Of a DNA stretch of 63,232 bases, positions 31,632 to 41,509 are shown one piece after another. The stretch spans positions 1 through 63,232 of the forward strand of contig CAZOWL010000009.1 of the NCBI GenBank assembly GCA_964583605.1, given 5' to 3'. Made by a program: the position numbers and the translations under genes. Under the pieces are notes generated by a model that worked only from the letters and a program-made list of their open reading frames with translations, ran no database searches and was not told the DNA's origin. This stretch comes from CAZOWL01 sp964583605 (lineage in GTDB: Bacteria; Pseudomonadota; Gammaproteobacteria; Chromatiales; Chromatiaceae). How positions within the stretch are numbered: the stretch's first letter is position 1; every line of letters begins with the position of its first letter.

Positions 31632-32999
31632 ATGAAAAGAGCGGGGCTGATTTGCGTGCTGCTATGCGCGCCGATGCTCGTTGAAGCCGATGAGTCGGTT
31701 CACGAGCGGACACTGGACAATGGTCTCAAGGTCGTCGTCAAGAGCGATAACCGGGCGCCGATCGTGACGTCCCAGATCTGGTACAAGGTCGGCTCGAGCT
31801 ACGAGTACGGCGGTTTGACAGGCATCTCGCACGCGTTGGAGCACATGATGTTCAAGGGCACCGACGAGCTGCCACCAGGCCAGTTCTCGCGAGTGATCGC
31901 GGAGCACGGCGGCGATGAAAATGCATTCACCGGGCGTGACTACACCGCCTATTTTCAGAATCTTGCGAAGGACCGCCTCGCGATCGCGCTCGAGCTGGAG
32001 GCCGACCGGATGCGCGACCTGACGCTGCCCGAGGAGGAGTTCCGCAAGGAGATCGAGGTCGTCAAGGAAGAGCGTCGCCTGCGCACCGAGGACGACCCGG
32101 AGTCCTTGACGTTCGAGGTGTTCAACGCGGTGGCCTATGACGCCTCGCCATACCGTAACCCTGTGATCGGTTGGGCGGGGGATCTGGCGACCCTTGAGAT
32201 CGGTGATCTGCGCGACTGGTATCGTAAGTGGTACGCCCCGAATAACGCGACGCTGGTCGTCGTGGGGGATGTTGACCCAGATGAGGTCTTTGCCCTGGCC
32301 GATGAGCACTTTGGCGCGCTGAAGGCAGAGGACGTGGAACCGCCCAAGCCGCGAGCGGAGCCGCCGCAACGCGGCCAGAAGCGTGTCCAGGTTAAGGCGC
32401 CGGCGCAGGAGCCCTATCTTCTGATGGGCTATAAGGCCACCGCGGCCGGTCATACTGACGCCGATTGGGAGCCGTATGCCCTCGAAATGCTCGCGTCAGT
32501 GCTTGCCGGGGGAGACAGCGCGCGCCTGCAGCGGGAACTCATTCGCGGTCAACAGCTGGCGGCATCCGCCGGGGCCAGTTATGGGGCCTTCACGCGGCTC
32601 CCGGGTATGCTCTTGATCAGCGGTATTCCGGCCAAGGGTCAGGACGTGGCTACGCTGGAAGAGGCCTTGCGCGCCCAGGTCGCGGGTCTGCAGGATGAGC
32701 CGGTTGGCCTCGACGAGCTCGAGCGGGCTCGCAATCAGCTTGTTGCCGGCAAGATCTATGAGCGCGACTCGGTCTTCTACCAGGGGATGCAGATCGGCCA
32801 GCTCGAGAGCGTCGGTCTCGGATGGCGGTTGTTGGACGGGTATCTCGATCGTCTTGTCGCTGTGACGCCAGAGCAGATCCAGGCTGTGGCCCGCAAGTAT
32901 CTCAACCCAGAGAACCTCACTGTCGCCGTGCTCGACCCTCAACCGATCGACGGCGCGTTACCGTCAGCCCGCGCAGGAGACTCCCTACATGTTCACTAA
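31632..32999 (+). CDS. M16 (pitrilysin-family) zinc peptidase, catalytic subunit
   Basis: From the ATG at 31632 (GGAG 5 bases upstream) the product is 455 residues. It begins with a signal peptide (MKRAGLICVLLCAPMLVEA) and so is probably periplasmic. The inverted zinc motif HALEH (H67, E70, H71) is intact, with a downstream Glu in ALELEADRMRDL. The family order of two M16 domains is complete. It lies upstream of a second M16 protein that lacks the zinc motif, so the pair likely forms a heterodimer like those known for other bacterial M16B peptidases. The substrate is unknown. Confidence 0.92.
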   Translation: MKRAGLICVLLCAPMLVEADESVHERTLDNGLKVVVKSDNRAPIVTSQIWYKVGSSYEYGGLTGISHALEHMMFKGTDELPPGQFSRVIAEHGGDENAFTGRDYTAYFQNLAKDRLAIALELEADRMRDLTLPEEEFRKEIEVVKEERRLRTEDDPESLTFEVFNAVAYDASPYRNPVIGWAGDLATLEIGDLRDWYRKWYAPNNATLVVVGDVDPDEVFALADEHFGALKAEDVEPPKPRAEPPQRGQKRVQVKAPAQEPYLLMGYKATAAGHTDADWEPYALEMLASVLAGGDSARLQRELIRGQQLAASAGASYGAFTRLPGMLLISGIPAKGQDVATLEEALRAQVAGLQDEPVGLDELERARNQLVAGKIYERDSVFYQGMQIGQLESVGLGWRLLDGYLDRLVAVTPEQIQAVARKYLNPENLTVAVLDPQPIDGALPSARAGDSLHVH

Positions 33000-34338
33000 G
33001 GCGCACCCTAAGGCGCACCTGGGCTTGCTCGCCCTGTACTTAATCGGTTCCTGGTCGGCGCTCGCTGCCGCGCCGCACATCGAGTCGTGGGAGACGCCGA
33101 ACGGGGCCCGGGTACTCTTCGTTGCGGCCCCGGATTTGCCGATGGTCGACGTACGAGTCGTGTTCGCGGCTGGTAGCGCGCGCGACGCGGACCAACTGGG
33201 ATTGGCGGCCCTCACCGCCGGCATGCTGACACAGGGTGCCGGGGACTGGGATGCCGATCAGATCGCCGAGCGACTCGATGCCGTTGGGGCATCGATTAAT
33301 ACCGGTGTCGATCGTGACATGGCCACAGTCGCCGGCCGGAGCCTGACGCGGGAGCCAGCCTACGGCCGCTTCATCGAGACGCTCGCCGACATCCTGTCCC
33401 AACCGACCTTCGAGGACGATGACTTGGAGCGGCTCCGGGATAATACCCTGATCGCGCTGCGGCGCGATGAGCAGGACCCGGGTACTGTGGGTAGCAAGGC
33501 GTTGTACCGATCGGTCTTCGGCAGTCATCCCTACGCCGCGCCCGCCTCGGGTACTCAGGAGACGGTCGCCGCGCTTGACCGAGACGATCTCGTCAGCTTT
33601 CACAAGCGCTATTATGTCGCGGCGAACGCGGTTGTTGCGATCGTCGGTGCCTTGACGCGAGACGCTGCCGCAGATCTCGCCGCGCGGGTCATGGCGGACC
33701 TGCCGACCGGTGCGCGCGCCCCGGCCCTACCTGTTGTCACCGACCTGACGGCCCCGGTCGTGAGACAGCTCCCGTTCCCGTCGAGTCAGACGCACCTATA
33801 CGTCGGCCAGCCCGGCATGAGCCGGGGTGACGCCGACTACTTTCCCCTCTATGTCGGCAATCATATCCTCGGCGGGAGCGGCCTCGTCTCGCTCCTCGCC
33901 GAGGAGGTGCGCGAGAAGCGCGGCCTCTCCTATAGCGTGTACAGCTATTTTCTGCCGCTTGCGGCGCGCGGCCCTTTCCTGATGGGTCTGCAGACCAAGG
34001 CCGAGCAGGCCGACGAAGCACGTAAAGTGTTGCTGTCCACGGTCCAGCGCTTCATCGAGGAGGGACCGACGGAGGCCGAGCTGACTGCGGCCGTCAAGAA
34101 CATCACCGGGGGCTTCCCGCTGCGCATCGCCAGCAATGGCAAGATCGTTCGCTACTTGGCTGTGATCGGCTTCTACGATCTGCCGCTCGATCATCTCGAT
34201 CGCTTCAATGAGCGGGTCTCCGCGGTGACGCGAGACGAGATCCGCGATGCGTTCGCGCGCCGCATCCATCCCGATCGCCTGGCCATCGTCGCGGTCGGTT
34301 CCCAGCGCGGCGAGAAGCTGGCTCGCACGACGAAGTGA
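32989..34338 (+). CDS. M16 family protein, non-catalytic partner
   Basis: This 449-residue exported protein (signal peptide ending near SALAAAP) has the M16 fold but has LAALT where HxxEH should be, so it cannot bind the catalytic zinc. The C-terminal half keeps the VREKRGLSYSVYSYF segment with the Arg and Tyr residues that complete the active site of the partner in heterodimeric M16 proteases. It overlaps the upstream catalytic gene by 11 bases, which supports co-translation and partnership. Confidence 0.92.
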   Translation: MFTKAHPKAHLGLLALYLIGSWSALAAAPHIESWETPNGARVLFVAAPDLPMVDVRVVFAAGSARDADQLGLAALTAGMLTQGAGDWDADQIAERLDAVGASINTGVDRDMATVAGRSLTREPAYGRFIETLADILSQPTFEDDDLERLRDNTLIALRRDEQDPGTVGSKALYRSVFGSHPYAAPASGTQETVAALDRDDLVSFHKRYYVAANAVVAIVGALTRDAAADLAARVMADLPTGARAPALPVVTDLTAPVVRQLPFPSSQTHLYVGQPGMSRGDADYFPLYVGNHILGGSGLVSLLAEEVREKRGLSYSVYSYFLPLAARGPFLMGLQTKAEQADEARKVLLSTVQRFIEEGPTEAELTAAVKNITGGFPLRIASNGKIVRYLAVIGFYDLPLDHLDRFNERVSAVTRDEIRDAFARRIHPDRLAIVAVGSQRGEKLARTTK

Positions 34339-34375
34339 CTTGCCTCGGGCACGCGAGCCGAAGGCGCATCACGCG

Positions 34376-34969
34376 ATGACGCGTCAATCTGGGGCTAGCG
34401 GTCGAGTGCGCATCATCGGGGGGCGGCTGCGTGGCCGACGTCTCGCGGTTCTGGGACAGCCAGGCCTGCGGCCGACACCAGACCGCGTGCGGGAGACCTT
34501 GTTCAACTGGTTGCAGCCGTTCGTCGATGGCAGTCGCTGTCTCGACCTGTTCGCTGGGACTGGCGCCCTCGGTCTGGAGGCGCATTCGCGGGGCGCGTGC
34601 GAGGTCGTGCTGGTCGAGCGATCTAAAGAGGTGGCGCGGCAGTTGCGCCTGACGGTGGAGGAGTGGGGCCTGAGCGACGTGAGCGTCGCACGGGCGGATG
34701 CACTGCGTTGGCTGGCCAGACCGCCACGGGCGTTTGACATCGCCTTTCTCGATCCGCCGTTCGGCTCGCACCTGCTGGAGCCCGCGTGTCAGGAGCTCGC
34801 GCGGTGCGGCTGGCTGCGACCGGAGGGCCGCGTCTATATCGAGACCTCGGCGCCAAGCGGCCTGCCACGGTTGCCGAGCGGGTGGGAGCTCGAACGCAGT
34901 GGGCGGGGCGGTGAGGTCGGCTTCGCGTTGTTCCGAGTCGGCGCTTCCGGTTCGTCTCTGCTATGCTAA
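34376..34969 (+). CDS. rsmD: 16S rRNA (guanine(966)-N2)-methyltransferase
   Basis: RsmD methylates G966 of 16S rRNA in the 30S subunit. From the ATG at 34376 it is 197 residues with RIIGGRLRGRRL, RPTPDRVRETLFNWL, the SAM site DLFAGTGALGLEA and the catalytic DPPFGS (NPPY-like) motif. A longer upstream frame overlaps the M16 gene and has no similarity. The order M16-M16-rsmD-coaD-ferredoxin opposite ftsYEX-rpoH is conserved in gammaproteobacteria. Confidence 0.95.
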   Translation: MTRQSGASGRVRIIGGRLRGRRLAVLGQPGLRPTPDRVRETLFNWLQPFVDGSRCLDLFAGTGALGLEAHSRGACEVVLVERSKEVARQLRLTVEEWGLSDVSVARADALRWLARPPRAFDIAFLDPPFGSHLLEPACQELARCGWLRPEGRVYIETSAPSGLPRLPSGWELERSGRGGEVGFALFRVGASGSSLLC

Positions 34970-35023
34970 CCTGCTTGATTATCTTGGCGAGGTCGGCGCG
35001 GCGCAGAATCGCGTCGGCTCGCG

Positions 35024-35512
35024 ATGAGTCAGCGGATGCGCGATGTGGTCTACCCGGGATCCTTCGATCCCATCACCAACGGGCATACAGATCTCATCTG
35101 CCGAGCGGCCCAGCTGTTCGACAGGGTCGTCGTGGCCGTTGCGCGCGATACCGGCAGGGCCCCGACCTTCGCCACCGAGCAGCGCGTAGAGCTTGCGCGG
35201 GCGGCTGTCGACCATCTCGCCAATGTCGAGGTGGTTGCCTTTTCGGGCTTACTCGTCGAGTTCGCCCGGGCGCTGGGTGTTCGGGTGATCATGCGCGGGC
35301 TGCGCGCGGTCTCCGATTTCGAGTATGAGTTTCAGCTCGCGGGCATGAACCGTCGGATGGCCCCAGATATTGAGACCCTTTTCCTGACCCCGGCCGAGAC
35401 ATACTCGTATATTTCCTCGTCTCTGGTCCGCGAGATCGCGCGTCTGCACGGCGATGTCTCGGCCTTCGTGGCGCCGCCCGTCCTGGCTGCATTGAGAGAG
35501 CGGTTTGGGTAA
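35024..35512 (+). CDS. coaD: Phosphopantetheine adenylyltransferase
   Basis: CoaD adenylates 4'-phosphopantetheine to dephospho-CoA. The 162-residue protein has the nucleotidyltransferase (T/H)xGH motif in YPGSFDPITNGHTD, the substrate segment MRGLRAVSDFEYEFQLAGMN, and the YSYISSSLVREIA nucleotide-binding site. Length matches the hexameric bacterial enzyme (about 160). Confidence 0.97.
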   Translation: MSQRMRDVVYPGSFDPITNGHTDLICRAAQLFDRVVVAVARDTGRAPTFATEQRVELARAAVDHLANVEVVAFSGLLVEFARALGVRVIMRGLRAVSDFEYEFQLAGMNRRMAPDIETLFLTPAETYSYISSSLVREIARLHGDVSAFVAPPVLAALRERFG

Positions 35513-35566
35513 GATGGTGCCAACCCCCGTAAGCCAACACTAGCTAAGCGATACAGGAGCTAAGCC

Positions 35567-35821
35567 ATGGCACTTTTAATCACCGATGAATGCATCAATT
35601 GCGATGTGTGTGAGCCGGAATGTCCAAACGGGGCCATCTCTCAGGGTGACGAGACCTATGTCATCGACCCAGAGCTGTGCACCGAATGCGTCGGACACTA
35701 CGAGACCTCTCAATGCGTCGAGGTCTGCCCGGTGGATTGCATCATCAAGGATCCGAATCACGAGGAGAGCGAAGAGGAGCTCCGCGCCAAGTACGAGCGC
35801 ATCGCCGGCGCGAACGCCTGA
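35567..35821 (+). CDS. 2[4Fe-4S] ferredoxin, Chromatium (Alvin) type
   Basis: The 84-residue ferredoxin has cluster cysteines C9, C12, C15 and C19 (CINCDVCEPECP), then C38, C41, C50 and C54, where the second motif carries an 8-residue insertion (CTECVGHYETSQCVEVCP). A C-terminal helical extension follows. The inserted loop and extension define the Allochromatium vinosum / YfhL class, which has very low reduction potentials. An extra Cys lies at 58. CAGGAG lies 7 bases before the ATG. It is the last gene of the block after coaD. Confidence 0.95.
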   Translation: MALLITDECINCDVCEPECPNGAISQGDETYVIDPELCTECVGHYETSQCVEVCPVDCIIKDPNHEESEEELRAKYERIAGANA

Positions 35822-35876
35822 CGGCGGCCGCGCGGTCCAAGTGATCTGAGCTGGCGGTGAGCCGTAGCGCGCGGCA

Positions 35877-36644
35877 TCAGGGACGATGCCAGCGATGAAG
35901 CAGCCGCCACTCCAGTAGGCTGAGAAGGCCGTAGAGAACCACACCCATCAGGGCAAGCAGCAAGAGTGCCGCAAACATCTTGGCGATCTGCAGCCGGTTG
36001 CCGGCCTCGAGGATCCGCCAAGCCAAGCCGTTCGTGTTGCCCGATGCGGCCGCGAACTCCGCAACGACGGTCCCGACCAGGGCCAGACCTCCCGCCGTCT
36101 TGATCCCAGCGAGCAGGTAGGGAAGCGAAGAGGGGATCTGCAGCCGCAGGAGGGTCGGCCAGAAACCCGCCCGATGTAGGCGAAAGAGATCTCGCAGATT
36201 GGGGTCGACCGCCTTGATGCCCGCCATGGCACTCGCTAGCACCGGAAAGAAGGCCACGATCCAGGCCAGAATCACGACTGCCGCCCAGGCATTGTCGAGT
36301 CCGACCCAGACGATAATCAGGGGTGCGATGGCGACGACCGGCGTCACTTGAAGCGTCACCGCGTAGGGGGAAAGCGCGGCCTCTGCGAGTCGGCTTGAGG
36401 CGAATAGGACGGCGAGCGCGATGCCCGAGAGTATCGCCAGGACGAAGGCGACAAGCGTGGTCTTCAATGTTGTCCAGGCTGAGCCCAGTAGGGACACCCC
36501 GTCCGTGATCAGGACAGCGCCGATCGCCGAGGGTGGCGGCAGGACGTAGGGTGCGACCTTCCAGGCATCGACTCCCCACTCCCAGACGCCCAGCAGGCCA
36601 AGGAGTACCGCGAGCGGCAAGATGACGCGCAGCCACGAGGTCAT
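35877..36644 (-). CDS. ABC transporter permease (SsuC/ThiX/NrtB type)
   Basis: The 255-residue inner-membrane protein has about six helices and the family coupling segment DLFRLHRAGFWPTLLRLQIPSSLPYLLAGIKTAGGLALVGTVVAEF (EAA loop), typical of BPD-type permeases for sulfonates, nitrate or thiamine precursors. Its start overlaps the ATPase stop by 4 bases. It forms the importer with the ATPase and binding protein on its upstream side. The substrate cannot be fixed from the permease. Confidence 0.9.
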   Translation of the reverse strand: MTSWLRVILPLAVLLGLLGVWEWGVDAWKVAPYVLPPPSAIGAVLITDGVSLLGSAWTTLKTTLVAFVLAILSGIALAVLFASSRLAEAALSPYAVTLQVTPVVAIAPLIIVWVGLDNAWAAVVILAWIVAFFPVLASAMAGIKAVDPNLRDLFRLHRAGFWPTLLRLQIPSSLPYLLAGIKTAGGLALVGTVVAEFAAASGNTNGLAWRILEAGNRLQIAKMFAALLLLALMGVVLYGLLSLLEWRLLHRWHRP

Positions 36645-37381
36645 GTCGGCACCCCTTGTCGCAAGGCACTCAGCGCCTTACTGGCCAGTTGGCTGAGCTC
36701 GGGCGAGGTCCGGTAGGCCGCGTCCCGCGGATAGGGTTGCGGGTTGGGGATGTCCGCGACGAGGCGGCCCGGGCGGCCGCTCAGCACGAGCAGTCGCTGG
36801 GATAGGAACGCGCCTTCGAAGACCGAGTGCGTCACGAATAGGGTAGTGAAGCGACGTGCATCCCACAGACGCAGGAGCTCTTCATCGAGCTGCATTCGAG
36901 TCAGCTCATCGAGTGCCGCGAACGGCTCGTCCATCAGTAATACCGGCGGCTCAGCAATCAAGGCTCGGGCAATCGAAACGCGCATGCGCATACCGCCGGA
37001 CAGCTCTCTCGGTAGGGCATGCTCGAACCCGGATAGGCCGATCTGCATCAAGGCATCGCGTGCGCGCGCCCTGGCCTCCTTGCGCGGCCGGCCTTGGAGC
37101 TCCAGGGGCAAGGCTACGTTGGCCTCGGCGCTTGCCCAGGCCATGAGGGTTGGCTCTTGGAAGATGAACCCGATCTCCGGTCGCCCATCGGGCCACTCGA
37201 CATCGCCGCCGGTCGGCTCTTCAAGGCCGGCGATCAACCGCAGGGCCGTGCTCTTGCCGCAGCCCGACGGCCCGAGCAGCGAGATAAAGGCGCCGAATGG
37301 GATCTCGGCCCTCAGGGCATCGAGCGCCGTCACCCGATTGTTGAATGTCTTCGAGAGGCGGTTGAGTCGGAGGCTCGGCAC
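36641..37381 (-). CDS. ABC transporter ATP-binding protein (SsuB/ThiZ/TauB type)
   Basis: This 246-residue ATPase has GPSGCGKSTALRLIAGLE (Walker A), the Q-loop FIFQEPTLMAWASAEANVALPLEL, LSGGMRMRVSIARAL, LLMDEPFAALDELTR and the H-loop VTHSVFEGAFL. The LMAW segment after the Q-loop is typical of nitrate/sulfonate/bicarbonate-type importers. It energises the adjacent permease. Confidence 0.92.
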   Translation of the reverse strand: MPSLRLNRLSKTFNNRVTALDALRAEIPFGAFISLLGPSGCGKSTALRLIAGLEEPTGGDVEWPDGRPEIGFIFQEPTLMAWASAEANVALPLELQGRPRKEARARARDALMQIGLSGFEHALPRELSGGMRMRVSIARALIAEPPVLLMDEPFAALDELTRMQLDEELLRLWDARRFTTLFVTHSVFEGAFLSQRLLVLSGRPGRLVADIPNPQPYPRDAAYRTSPELSQLASKALSALRQGVPT

Positions 37382-37448
37382 GCTATCGATTCCAACGGGG
37401 TATCGCCGAGACCCGACGGCCGACCGCGAGAGTCCCGATCACCGAAGT

Positions 37449-38435
37449 CTATTCGCCAACAGATTGCGGTAGAAACTCCACCGAGTAGGCGTTCCGCCAC
37501 GGCAAATCGGGCGGATAGAGCGCACTTCCCGCCATGACGTTGAAGAATTGCCGCCAGCGTAGCTCGGTCATGATGCCAATACCCTCAGCGCGGGCGTCGC
37601 CGGCTGTAGCGATCTCAAAGGCCTGCATCGTCCTGACGCCATGGCGCAGGATATCGTCCGTCATGTCTGGGTTTTCGGTCTTGATCAGCTCGTGGGCGGG
37701 CGCCGGATCCCCGTTTAGGTAATCGTGCCAACCTTCGATCGAGGCTGCGACGAAGGCGCGCACGAGCTCGGGACGCTGTTCGAGATGACGGTTGGCCGCC
37801 AAGATCATGTTGCCGTAGGAGGGGTAGTCCTCATCGGCCAGTAGAAAGATCTTCGGCTTGATCCCACTCGCCTTCTCAACCTCATAGGGCTCCGAGGTCA
37901 GGAAGCCTTGTTGGATGGCGCTCGGACTCATTATGAAGGGGGCAAGGTTGTGCGTGTACTTGCGGATCTGCCGATCCTCGAAGCCAAAAGCGGCCTTCAG
38001 CCAGCCCCAGTAGCTGCCGATCGCCGCGTCCGAGATCATGATCGGTTTGCCTCGCATATCGGCGATTGTCTCGATATCGCCGCGCGGGTGCGTCATCAAG
38101 ACCTGCGGGTCCTTCTGGAAGATCGCCGCTACCGCTGTCGCTGGGATGCCGGCGGCAACGATGTTCAAGGGTATGAAGCTGTTGGTGCCGATGGCGAAGT
38201 CGGTCTGACCAGCACCTAGCAGCAAAGGGATGTTGACCGATGGCCCACCCTGGACAATCTCCACGTCCAGCCCGTGACGGGCGTACTTTCCAGTGGCGAG
38301 CGCCTGGTAGAAGCCGCCATGCGCCGCCTCGGCCTTCCAATCGGTAACGAAACGCACGCTGGCGAGGTCCGCGGCGGGGGCTCGGTCGCAGGACAAAAGC
38401 AGTAGGCTGGCGACCAAGACGTGGATCTTGAGCAT
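37449..38435 (-). CDS. ABC transporter substrate-binding protein, NMT1/ThiY-like
   Basis: The 328-residue exported binding protein has a hydrophobic signal ending in LLLLSCDRAPAADLA. The cleavage could be lipoprotein-type at Cys16 or signal-peptidase I after APA. The mature part begins RFVTDWKAEAAHGGFYQALATGKYARHGLDVEI, resembling ThiY and yeast THI5/NMT1 proteins that handle pyrimidine precursors of thiamine. It also has the general pattern of nitrate/sulfonate binding proteins. No TPP riboswitch is visible upstream, so a thiamine role is only a suggestion. Confidence 0.88.
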   Translation of the reverse strand: MLKIHVLVASLLLLSCDRAPAADLASVRFVTDWKAEAAHGGFYQALATGKYARHGLDVEIVQGGPSVNIPLLLGAGQTDFAIGTNSFIPLNIVAAGIPATAVAAIFQKDPQVLMTHPRGDIETIADMRGKPIMISDAAIGSYWGWLKAAFGFEDRQIRKYTHNLAPFIMSPSAIQQGFLTSEPYEVEKASGIKPKIFLLADEDYPSYGNMILAANRHLEQRPELVRAFVAASIEGWHDYLNGDPAPAHELIKTENPDMTDDILRHGVRTMQAFEIATAGDARAEGIGIMTELRWRQFFNVMAGSALYPPDLPWRNAYSVEFLPQSVGE

Positions 38436-38711
38436 TTATCCGCTTGAGCTCAGATTGCAGACATCGAGGAGAATGAGCCGTGACGCCTCCTCAGCACGGT
38501 TCAGGACTCCCGCCGGCGGGCATAGCGCGCGCGCCCAGCATCCCTCGGCGAGGACCGCAGTCTGCGTGGCAGGCGCGGTTGACCGCTTCTTGACCCGTGT
38601 GCCGGGCGAATCGGATCGAGTCGTCGACTTCCATTCTACATCGATCGCCTGCTCTTCCAGCAAAAAGCCCCGCCGAGGCGGGGCTTGCGAGTCGCTTTGC
38701 GACCGGAACCG
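38436..38711. other. Intergenic region between binding protein and groEL
   Basis: This 276-base gap holds the groEL terminator at its groEL side and upstream DNA of the ABC transporter operon. I found no CTGAGA-type TPP riboswitch core and no credible coding sequence. Confidence 0.4.
38662..38685 (-). terminator. Rho-independent terminator of groESL
   Basis: On the minus strand AGCCCCGCC and GGCGGGGCT form a GC-rich 9-bp stem with a tight loop, followed by a TTTTT run. It lies 26 bases after the groEL stop, the expected place for the operon terminator. Confidence 0.9.
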
Positions 38712-40349
<1,638 letters not shown>

Positions 40350-40414
40350 CGTGAATGATCCTATCTCGAAGTGTTGGAGTGATAGATGGGCAGCGATCGG
40401 TGCCTAGCGAGGCT

Positions 40415-40705
40415 TTAGTCCTCGATGACGCCCATGATGTCTTCCTCGCGCATGACGAGGAACTCATCGCCGCCTAGCTTCACCTCGGTGCCCGAGTACT
40501 TGCCGAACAAGACCCGGTCGCCGACCTTGACGTCGAGCGGGCGGACGTCCCCATTGTCTAGGCTCTTGCCTTTGCCGACAGCGATGATCTCGCCCTGAAT
40601 CGGCTTTTCTGTGGCGGTATCGGGGATCACGATGCCACCGGCAGAGGTGCGCTCCTCCTCCATGCGGCGGACGACGACGCGATCGTGCAGCGGACGAATC
40701 TTCAT
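40415..40705 (-). CDS. groES: Co-chaperonin GroES (10 kDa)
   Basis: GroES caps GroEL. The 96-residue protein begins MKIRPLHDRVVVRRMEEE, has the mobile loop SAGGIVIPDTATEKP, and contains GDRVLFGKYSGTEVKLGGDEF. The ATG at 40705 has a GAGGAG ribosome site. A longer in-frame start at 40777 would begin inside the CIRCE operator and is rejected. Confidence 0.98.
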   Translation of the reverse strand: MKIRPLHDRVVVRRMEEERTSAGGIVIPDTATEKPIQGEIIAVGKGKSLDNGDVRPLDVKVGDRVLFGKYSGTEVKLGGDEFLVMREEDIMGVIED

Positions 40706-40766
40706 CTGGTATCTCCTCGTGCGGTTGAGCAGTTGAGCGTCAACATCCCAGCGCACGCCTGGTTTG

Positions 40767-40793
40767 TTAGCACTCATCCAATGCGAGTGCTAA
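40767..40793 (-). promoter_or_regulatory. CIRCE operator (HrcA binding site)
   Basis: A perfect TTAGCACTC-N9-GAGTGCTAA inverted repeat lies 62 bases before the groES ATG and immediately downstream of the -10 box of the groESL promoter. This is the binding site of the heat-shock repressor HrcA. The position over the transcription start predicts direct repression. The hrcA gene is not in this window. Confidence 0.97.
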
Positions 40794-40820
40794 TAATAGG
40801 CGCGCTGTGCCGCCTGTCAA
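40793..40820 (-). promoter_or_regulatory. Sigma70 promoter of groESL
   Basis: TTGACA (perfect -35, 40815-40820) and TATTAT (-10, 40793-40798) are separated by 16 bases on the minus strand. The start site would fall near 40786, inside the CIRCE repeat. The promoter looks like a housekeeping one rather than a sigma32 promoter. Confidence 0.85.
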
Positions 40821-40888
40821 GCGGTCAGCGTGGAATTCCTCGCTCGAGGGTTGAGGTGTTGCGGGGGAGGCTGCGAGGGCGTCGTCGG

Positions 40889-41326
40889 CTAATCCTTTTC
40901 GCGCCGGTAGTCTCCATCGATGATGCGCGGCCGTGACTCATGATCGTCGGCCGCCGACGGGGACTGTCCGCGGGGAAGAGGCTGGATCTGAAGGTAGCGC
41001 CGGATCACGAGGTGTCTCAGCGTTGGCACCAGCAGCGCAAAACCGAGTGCGTCGGTGATGAGGCCGGGTACCAGAAGGAACAGGCCGGCGGTCAGCAGTA
41101 GCGCCCCATCGAGCATCTCTAAGGCCGGAATCTCGTCTCGGGCCATGAGCTGCTGGATCCGTCGCAGTACGGCGAACCCCTGCTGGCGGACCAGGAAGGT
41201 GCCGATGACGGCGGTCAAGACCGAGAGGAAGATCGTCGAGACGGCGCCGATCGCGCTTCCAATGCGGATCAGGACATAGAGCTCGGCGAGTGGGGCGACG
41301 ATAAAGAGGATGAGTAGAAGCAGCAC
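40889..41326 (-). CDS. fxsA: FxsA family membrane protein
   Basis: The 145-residue inner-membrane protein has the FxsA pattern: an N-terminal helix LLLLILFIVAPLAELYVLIRIGS, a second helix VSTIFLSVLTAVIGTFLVRQQG, the cytoplasmic RIQQLMARDEIPALEMLDGALLL segment, and a C-terminal LVPGLITDALGFALLVP helix with a charged tail. In E. coli FxsA suppresses F exclusion of phage T7. The native role is unknown. It lies next to groES and reads in the same direction but upstream of its promoter. Confidence 0.92.
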   Translation of the reverse strand: MLLLLILFIVAPLAELYVLIRIGSAIGAVSTIFLSVLTAVIGTFLVRQQGFAVLRRIQQLMARDEIPALEMLDGALLLTAGLFLLVPGLITDALGFALLVPTLRHLVIRRYLQIQPLPRGQSPSAADDHESRPRIIDGDYRREKD

Positions 41327-41394
41327 GGTAGTGGTCTCAACGGGCTGGGAGCGATCGCAAGCCTGGGACGGGCCCCGGCGAGGTCCGCATCGGT

Positions 41395-41422
41395 CCGGTC
41401 CGAGTTGACCGGTCCGAGTTGA
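41395..41422. repeat. Perfect 14-base tandem repeat in fxsA-cutA gap
   Basis: CCGGTCCGAGTTGA occurs twice head to tail (41395-41408 and 41409-41422) in the divergent gap between fxsA and cutA. It could be a double operator or slipped-strand duplication. Confidence 0.6.
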
Positions 41423-41452
41423 ATGGCGAAGACCTATTTCGCGTAACCTAAT

Positions 41453-41472
41453 ATCTTCTAGGATCTTCTAGG
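41453..41472. repeat. Perfect 10-base tandem repeat before cutA
   Basis: ATCTTCTAGG occurs twice in direct succession (41453-41462, 41463-41472), about 38 bases before the cutA start and 30 bases after the 14-base repeat pair. It may overlap the cutA promoter, or be a second small duplication. Confidence 0.5.
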
Positions 41473-41509
41473 GTCCGTCAGCATGGCGGTCAGGAGTCAC
41501 GATAACACG

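Noticed and set aside
38436..38711. Thiamine pyrophosphate riboswitch ahead of the ThiY-like gene
   Set aside because: Neither strand has the CTGAGA and ACC-TGAT core sequences. Only the groEL terminator is structured there.
40415..40777. Longer groES reading frame starting at 40777
   Set aside because: Its first codons lie inside the CIRCE operator and close to the predicted transcription start. The ATG at 40705 has a strong ribosome site and the standard MKIRPLHDR start.
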